The notes under the pieces were generated by a model, which made no database searches, was not told the DNA's origin, and worked only from the letters and a program-made list of their open reading frames with translations. 7,729 nt of DNA, taken from the NCBI GenBank assembly GCA_014061035.1, contig JACGMN010000036.1, positions 1 to 7,729 of the forward strand, read 5' to 3'. The position numbers were made by a program, and so were the translations under genes. This document shows positions 5,305 through 7,729 of this stretch, piece by piece (positions within the stretch are counted from its first letter, which is position 1; every line of letters begins with the position of its first letter). Source of the DNA: Candidatus Methanophagales archaeon. GTDB lineage: Archaea > Halobacteriota > Syntropharchaeia > Alkanophagales > Methanospirareceae.

Positions 5305-5829
5305 CTACCTATTCTTAGCCCCGGCTTTCGCTCCTCCTGCTAACAGTTTCTTTCTCATTACGCCGACTACCAATCCCCGTCGTCCAGTCGATTTCGTTCG
5401 TTGACCTCGCACTTTCAATCCCCTTTCATGCCTTATACCACGATAAGACCGTATTTTACGTAATAAATTTATGTCTTCTTGTAACTGGAGCATGAGATCC
5501 GCTCCAAGGATATGCTTGTCAGCACCCGTAAGTAAATCCTTCCTTCGGTTCAGCATCCAGAGCGGCAACCGTTTCTCTGCAGCGTTGATAGCGCTCTTTA
5601 ACTTCTCTATTTTATTGTCTGTAAGGTCACCCATCCTCATCCCAGGGTCTATCCCCGTGGAAGCAACAATTACCTCCGCTACTCTTCTACCTATTCCTCT
5701 TATCCCGCATAATGAATAGACTACGCCCCTTTTACCATCTAAGTCAGTATCCAGTATCCTGACGAGATGCTTGAATTCCTCTTTTTCTTCTCTCTCTTCT
5801 TCCATTCTCATCTTCTTTTCTTCATTCAT
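5305..5829 (-). CDS. rps13: 30S ribosomal protein S13
   Basis: Archaeal S13 (uS13), a head protein of the small subunit contacting the large subunit and P-site tRNA. Typical blocks are FKHLVRILDTDLDGKRGVVY, the helix-two-turn-helix CGIRGIGRRVAEVI, and the tRNA-facing tail SYRGIRHERGLKVRGQRTKSTGR. The first 17 residues (MNEEKKMRMEEEREEKEE region) are a charged extension. In-frame ATGs at 5811 and 5805 would shorten it, so the exact start is open. The upstream sequence is a simple CATT repeat that gives no clear ribosome site. The gene starts 39 nt after tRNA-Ser on the same strand and ends with TAG. Confidence 0.96.
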   Translation of the reverse strand: MNEEKKMRMEEEREEKEEFKHLVRILDTDLDGKRGVVYSLCGIRGIGRRVAEVIVASTGIDPGMRMGDLTDNKIEKLKSAINAAEKRLPLWMLNRRKDLLTGADKHILGADLMLQLQEDINLLRKIRSYRGIRHERGLKVRGQRTKSTGRRGLVVGVMRKKLLAGGAKAGAKNR

Positions 5830-5868
5830 TCATTGATTCTGATTCATTGATCTATTTCAGAAATGCTT

Positions 5869-5967
5869 CGCCGAGGAAGGGATTTGAACCCTTGAGTTCC
5901 TTTCGAAACACAGGCTGTCCAGTCTTTCGAGCTCCAGGCCTGCGCCTTACCGCTCAGCCACCTCGGC
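5869..5967 (-). tRNA. tRNA-Ser(GGA) with 15-nt intron
   Basis: A class II tRNA, 99 nt in the gene and 84 nt after splicing. Acceptor GCCGAGG pairs with CCTCGGC; anticodon stem CAGGC pairs with GCCTG; the long variable arm GTTTC-GAAA-GGAAC and T-arm AAGGG-TTCAAAT-CCCTT are clear; the discriminator is G. CCA is not encoded. The anticodon loop is 22 nt instead of 7, which an intron at the canonical 37/38 site explains. The mature loop becomes CTGGAGA with anticodon GGA, reading UCC and UCU. The tRNA lies inside the operon between cbf5 and rps13, a conserved archaeal position. Its first 21 nt are also the last codons of cbf5, so processing its 5' end would cut the cbf5 message. Confidence 0.93.
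5917..5931 (-). other. tRNA-Ser intron with bulge-helix-bulge motif
   Basis: The intron CTCGAAAGACTGGAC lies between nucleotides 37 and 38. Exon CTGG (positions 32-35) pairs with intron CTGG through two G-C and two G-U pairs. The bulges are AG^C on the 5' side and AC^A on the 3' side. The intron tip is a 2-bp TC/GA stem closed by a GAAA tetraloop. This fits the bulge-helix-bulge cut by archaeal tRNA splicing endonuclease. Confidence 0.85.
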
Positions 5968-6978
5968 TTTAGCTCTACTCTTCCACCCTTTCGGATATGT
6001 CCCGGGCTTCATTATTACTTTCTCTGTCTTTACACATATACCTTTTTCCGCTATGCTCATATCTTTCGAGTTCAGCATTGCTTTGCCTTTGCTCACTGCT
6101 TCACCTTTCAATGTATATACTATTAAAGGATCACCTATATTTATTCCTTCTTCGATTCTCGAAATGCCTGGCGCACCGAGGTCCGCACCATGACATATAG
6201 CGTCAACTGCACTATCCTTTATTATTATACCTGATAAGTGCCCTAACGCGTATTCTATTGGCATGATAAGTTCTCGCAGAAGGCTCTCGTCTCCATCTCC
6301 GTTTCCGTCTCCGTCTTCACCCGCAAATAAAACATACGCATCTTTCAAGTCTTGCAGCGTCGTAAGATTGTCTTCATCGAATGGGAATGATACTGTTCTT
6401 CGCAACTGCGACATGTGCGCGCCTACCCCTAATGCGAGCCCGATGTGATGACAGAGCATTCTTATGTACGTCCCAGCTTCACAGCCAACTTTCATCAAGA
6501 CCTCTTTACCCGCTATCTCTTTTATATCGATATAATGCACTGTTCTTCTCCTTATCTGCCTCTTAACTGCAGACTTCAACGGTGGTCTTTGATATATCTC
6601 GCCAACAAATCTCTCGCAGACACTACTTAGTTTCTCTTCCTTGACCTCTCTGTGTAGTCTCATCACGCAGACGTATTCCTTATCGGAGACAAAAGTATTT
6701 GCCAGCTTTGTTGCCGTGCCGAGTAAAACAGGCAGTACTCCCGTGACCGCGGGATCGAGTGTTCCTGTATGCGCTGCTTTTTTTATCTTCAATATATCTT
6801 TTACCCACGAAGCAATCTCGTGCGATGTCGGTCCCTCGGGCTTATCTATATTCACTATCCCATGCTCGATATACTCTGTTATTGAGCGAGCTTCTGGCGC
6901 AGCGCCATAACGCGGGTCAGTAGCAGCGCGAACTTTTTCCAGTTTGCATCTTTCTAATGGCTTATTGATCTCGATCAT
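5947..6978 (-). CDS. cbf5: Pseudouridine synthase Cbf5 (H/ACA RNP / tRNA Psi55)
   Basis: Archaeal Cbf5 of the TruB family, the catalytic subunit of H/ACA ribonucleoproteins that make pseudouridine in rRNA; it can also act on U55 of tRNA. Seen in order: DPRYGAAPEARSITEYI, GIVNIDKPEGPTSHEIASWVK, the catalytic loop HTGTLDPAVTGVLP with Asp75, AGTYIRMLCHHIGLALGVGAHM, LRRTVSFPF, and a C-terminal PUA domain from about residue 250 ending near YPKGW. A Gly-Asp tract sits at about 221-231, before the PUA domain. The ATG is the first start after a stop; the purine-rich AAAGGAGGGG lies 22 nt upstream, unusually far. The last residues, AEVAER, and the TAA are encoded by the 5' end of tRNA-Ser, a 21-nt overlap. 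It is the first gene of the operon in this window, and no cmk precedes it. Confidence 0.95.
   Translation of the reverse strand: MIEINKPLERCKLEKVRAATDPRYGAAPEARSITEYIEHGIVNIDKPEGPTSHEIASWVKDILKIKKAAHTGTLDPAVTGVLPVLLGTATKLANTFVSDKEYVCVMRLHREVKEEKLSSVCERFVGEIYQRPPLKSAVKRQIRRRTVHYIDIKEIAGKEVLMKVGCEAGTYIRMLCHHIGLALGVGAHMSQLRRTVSFPFDEDNLTTLQDLKDAYVLFAGEDGDGNGDGDESLLRELIMPIEYALGHLSGIIIKDSAVDAICHGADLGAPGISRIEEGINIGDPLIVYTLKGEAVSKGKAMLNSKDMSIAEKGICVKTEKVIMKPGTYPKGWKSRAKAEVAER
6289..6317 (-). repeat. Hexanucleotide repeat in cbf5 (Gly-Asp)n
   Basis: Tandem GTCTCC/GTTTCC-type hexamers on the plus strand encode EDGDGNGDGDE between the catalytic and PUA domains of Cbf5. Confidence 0.8.
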
Positions 6979-7053
6979 AATTGATATATATCTGGTCGTA
7001 CCCCTCCTTTATTGACTTGAAAGAAAAGCTATAACAGATTAAGCTGCGCAAAC

Positions 7054-7062
7054 CTTATAAAT
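7054..7062. promoter_or_regulatory. TATA box between tRNA-Val and cbf5
   Basis: CTTATAAAT on the plus strand, about 50 nt before tRNA-Val. With a start site about 25 nt downstream it would give a leader of roughly 25 nt. The complement, ATTTATAAG, could also serve the divergent cbf5 operon with an untranslated leader of about 50 nt. The intergenic space is 131 bp and shows no other clear promoter. Confidence 0.5.
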
Positions 7063-7109
7063 TAAAAAATATACAATGGAATGTAGCAATGCTTGCAGAT
7101 TCAAGGGAA

Positions 7110-7182
7110 GGGCTCGTGGTCTAGTTGGAATGACGTCGCCTTGACATGGCGGAGGTCATGCGTTCGAATCGCATCGGGCCCA
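7110..7182 (+). tRNA. tRNA-Val(GAC)
   Basis: A 73-nt cloverleaf. Acceptor GGGCTCG pairs with CGGGCCC, anticodon stem TCGCC with GGCGG, and T-arm ATGCG-TTCGAAT-CGCAT closes fully. The loop TTGACAT gives anticodon GAC, reading GUC and GUU. The discriminator is A, and CCA is not encoded. There is no intron. It is the only complete gene on the plus strand, transcribed divergently from cbf5 and convergent with the helicase. Confidence 0.95.
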
Positions 7183-7197
7183 TTATCCATTCTTTGG

Positions 7198-7232
7198 GGT
7201 TCAAGCTTCAAGGTTCATGGTTTGGGGTTGTT
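7198..7232 (+). repeat. Degenerate GGTTCAN heptamer array
   Basis: Five 7-bp units in register, GGTTCAA, GCTTCAA, GGTTCAT, GGTTTGG and GGTTGTT, starting 16 nt after tRNA-Val. Same strand sense as the 197-235 array but more decayed. Confidence 0.8.
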
Positions 7233-7271
7233 CGCATTATCTTCATACTGCTGGCTTATGTTCTTCGTTTT

Positions 7272-7729
7272 CTAACCTTGAACCGTGAACCGTGAACCGT
7301 GAACCCTGAACCCTGAACCCCGAACCTTGAACTTTATTCTTACTTTCTTTACATCAGGCAAGGTCTTTTCAGTTATAGCGATACCATTGAGTCGCATTAC
7401 ACGCCTGAAACTATCGTAATCGCGACTTGAAAGGATGCTAATCGCTCTTCCTTCTTTTCCCGCTCGCGCTGTTCGTCCTATCCGGTGGATGTAGTCCTTG
7501 CTGTCACGCGGGATGTCATAATTGTAAATCTGCGTGACGCTGGGGATGTCAAGTCCTCTCGCCGCGACATCGGTGCAAACAAGAACACGGACGTCCTCTG
7601 CATGAAATTGCTTCATTACCCGATTTCGCCTTTCCTGAGTAAGCCCGCCATGAATAGCCATCGCATTTATTCCAACTGCTTTCAGGTTGTTTCCCAGAAA
7701 ATCTGTATTCTTTCGTGTATTGCAGAATA
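7272..7729 (-). CDS. DEAD-box RNA helicase, C-terminal RecA domain (partial)
   Basis: The reading frame is open to the window edge, so the N-terminal RecA domain with the DEAD motif is not seen. Visible are motif IV (FCNTRKNTDFLGNNL), AMAIHGGLTQERR, motif Va (VLVCTDVAARGLDIP), and motif VI (YIHRIGRTARAGKEGRAISI). These identify an ATP-dependent RNA helicase of the DEAD-box superfamily, involved in RNA unwinding such as ribosome assembly or mRNA turnover. After LPDVKKVRIK the family-like sequence ends. The last 19 residues, FKVRGSGFRVHGSRFTVQG, are a translation of the heptamer array at 7278-7333, before a TAG. The gene is convergent with tRNA-Val. Confidence 0.93.
   Translation of the reverse strand, partial: FCNTRKNTDFLGNNLKAVGINAMAIHGGLTQERRNRVMKQFHAEDVRVLVCTDVAARGLDIPSVTQIYNYDIPRDSKDYIHRIGRTARAGKEGRAISILSSRDYDSFRRVMRLNGIAITEKTLPDVKKVRIKFKVRGSGFRVHGSRFTVQG
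7278..7333 (-). repeat. Heptamer array, 8 units (NNGAACC on plus strand)
   Basis: Eight in-register units on the plus strand: TTGAACC, GTGAACC three times, CTGAACC twice, CCGAACC and TTGAACT. GAAC is constant in all eight; the first two bases vary. It is inverted relative to 7198-7232, with about 45 bp between. On the minus strand it is translated as the end of the helicase. Confidence 0.95.

Noticed and set aside
5815..5860. CATT-type simple repeat before rps13 as a regulatory site
   Set aside because: It is a short imperfect tetranucleotide run across the start region with no palindrome or known operator form.
5869..5967. tRNA pseudogene because of the 22-nt anticodon loop
   Set aside because: All stems pair, and removing 15 nt at position 37/38 restores a normal loop with a proper bulge-helix-bulge.
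7278..7333. Telomere-like heptamer repeats
   Set aside because: Arrays are short, internal, between genes and inverted; nothing suggests a replicon end.

Overview
The window is archaeal chromosome. On the minus strand it carries the conserved block cbf5 - tRNA-Ser - rps13 - rps4 - rps11 - rpoD. It also has an archaeal-type Elp3, a tRNA with a bulge-helix-bulge intron, TATA-like promoters, and cofC of coenzyme F420 synthesis. F420 plus this gene order suggests a euryarchaeon of the methanogen/methanotroph type. An ANME-1 (Methanophagales)-like origin is my guess from overall style only; no marker here proves it.

Layout. 1-181 (+): C-terminal end of a Swt1-like HEPN protein. 178-343: a palindromic, MITE-like element with 15-bp terminal inverted repeats and tandem GGTTCAC heptamers. 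290-1978 (-): elp3, whose last codons are element sequence. 2018-2045: one end of the same element, fused to a second, inverted copy of the HEPN gene (2022-2444, -). 2447-2818 (-): a TPR protein gene interrupted by one in-frame TAG. 2815-3567 (-): cofC. 3579-4277 (-): rpoD. Then rps11, rps4, rps13, tRNA-Ser(GGA) with a 15-nt intron, and cbf5 up to 6978, all on the minus strand. 7110-7182 (+): tRNA-Val(GAC), divergent from cbf5. 7198-7333: a second pair of inverted heptamer arrays. 7272-7729 (-): C-terminal half of a DEAD-box RNA helicase that runs off the window.

How the genes fit together. Cbf5, S13, S4, S11 and RpoD form a transcription/translation operon with very short spacers. The tRNA-Ser is embedded in it and shares 21 nt with the end of cbf5. 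The usual distal genes (rpl18e, rpl13, rps9, rpoN) do not follow rpoD; cofC, the TPR gene and the HEPN gene do. Elp3 (wobble-uridine modification), Cbf5 (pseudouridylation), two tRNAs and the helicase give the rest of the window an RNA-processing theme.

Most unusual are the repeats. Heptamer arrays occur as inverted pairs in two intergenic spaces between convergent genes. Read toward a gene's 3' end, the heptamer is open in every frame, so it has added tails to Elp3 and the helicase. Read the other way it stops every frame. A HEPN-element unit is duplicated in inverted orientation around elp3. Separately, short dipeptide-coding hexanucleotide repeats lie inside four conserved proteins (Elp3, RpoD, S4, Cbf5). 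No stretch above 300 bases lacks a gene.
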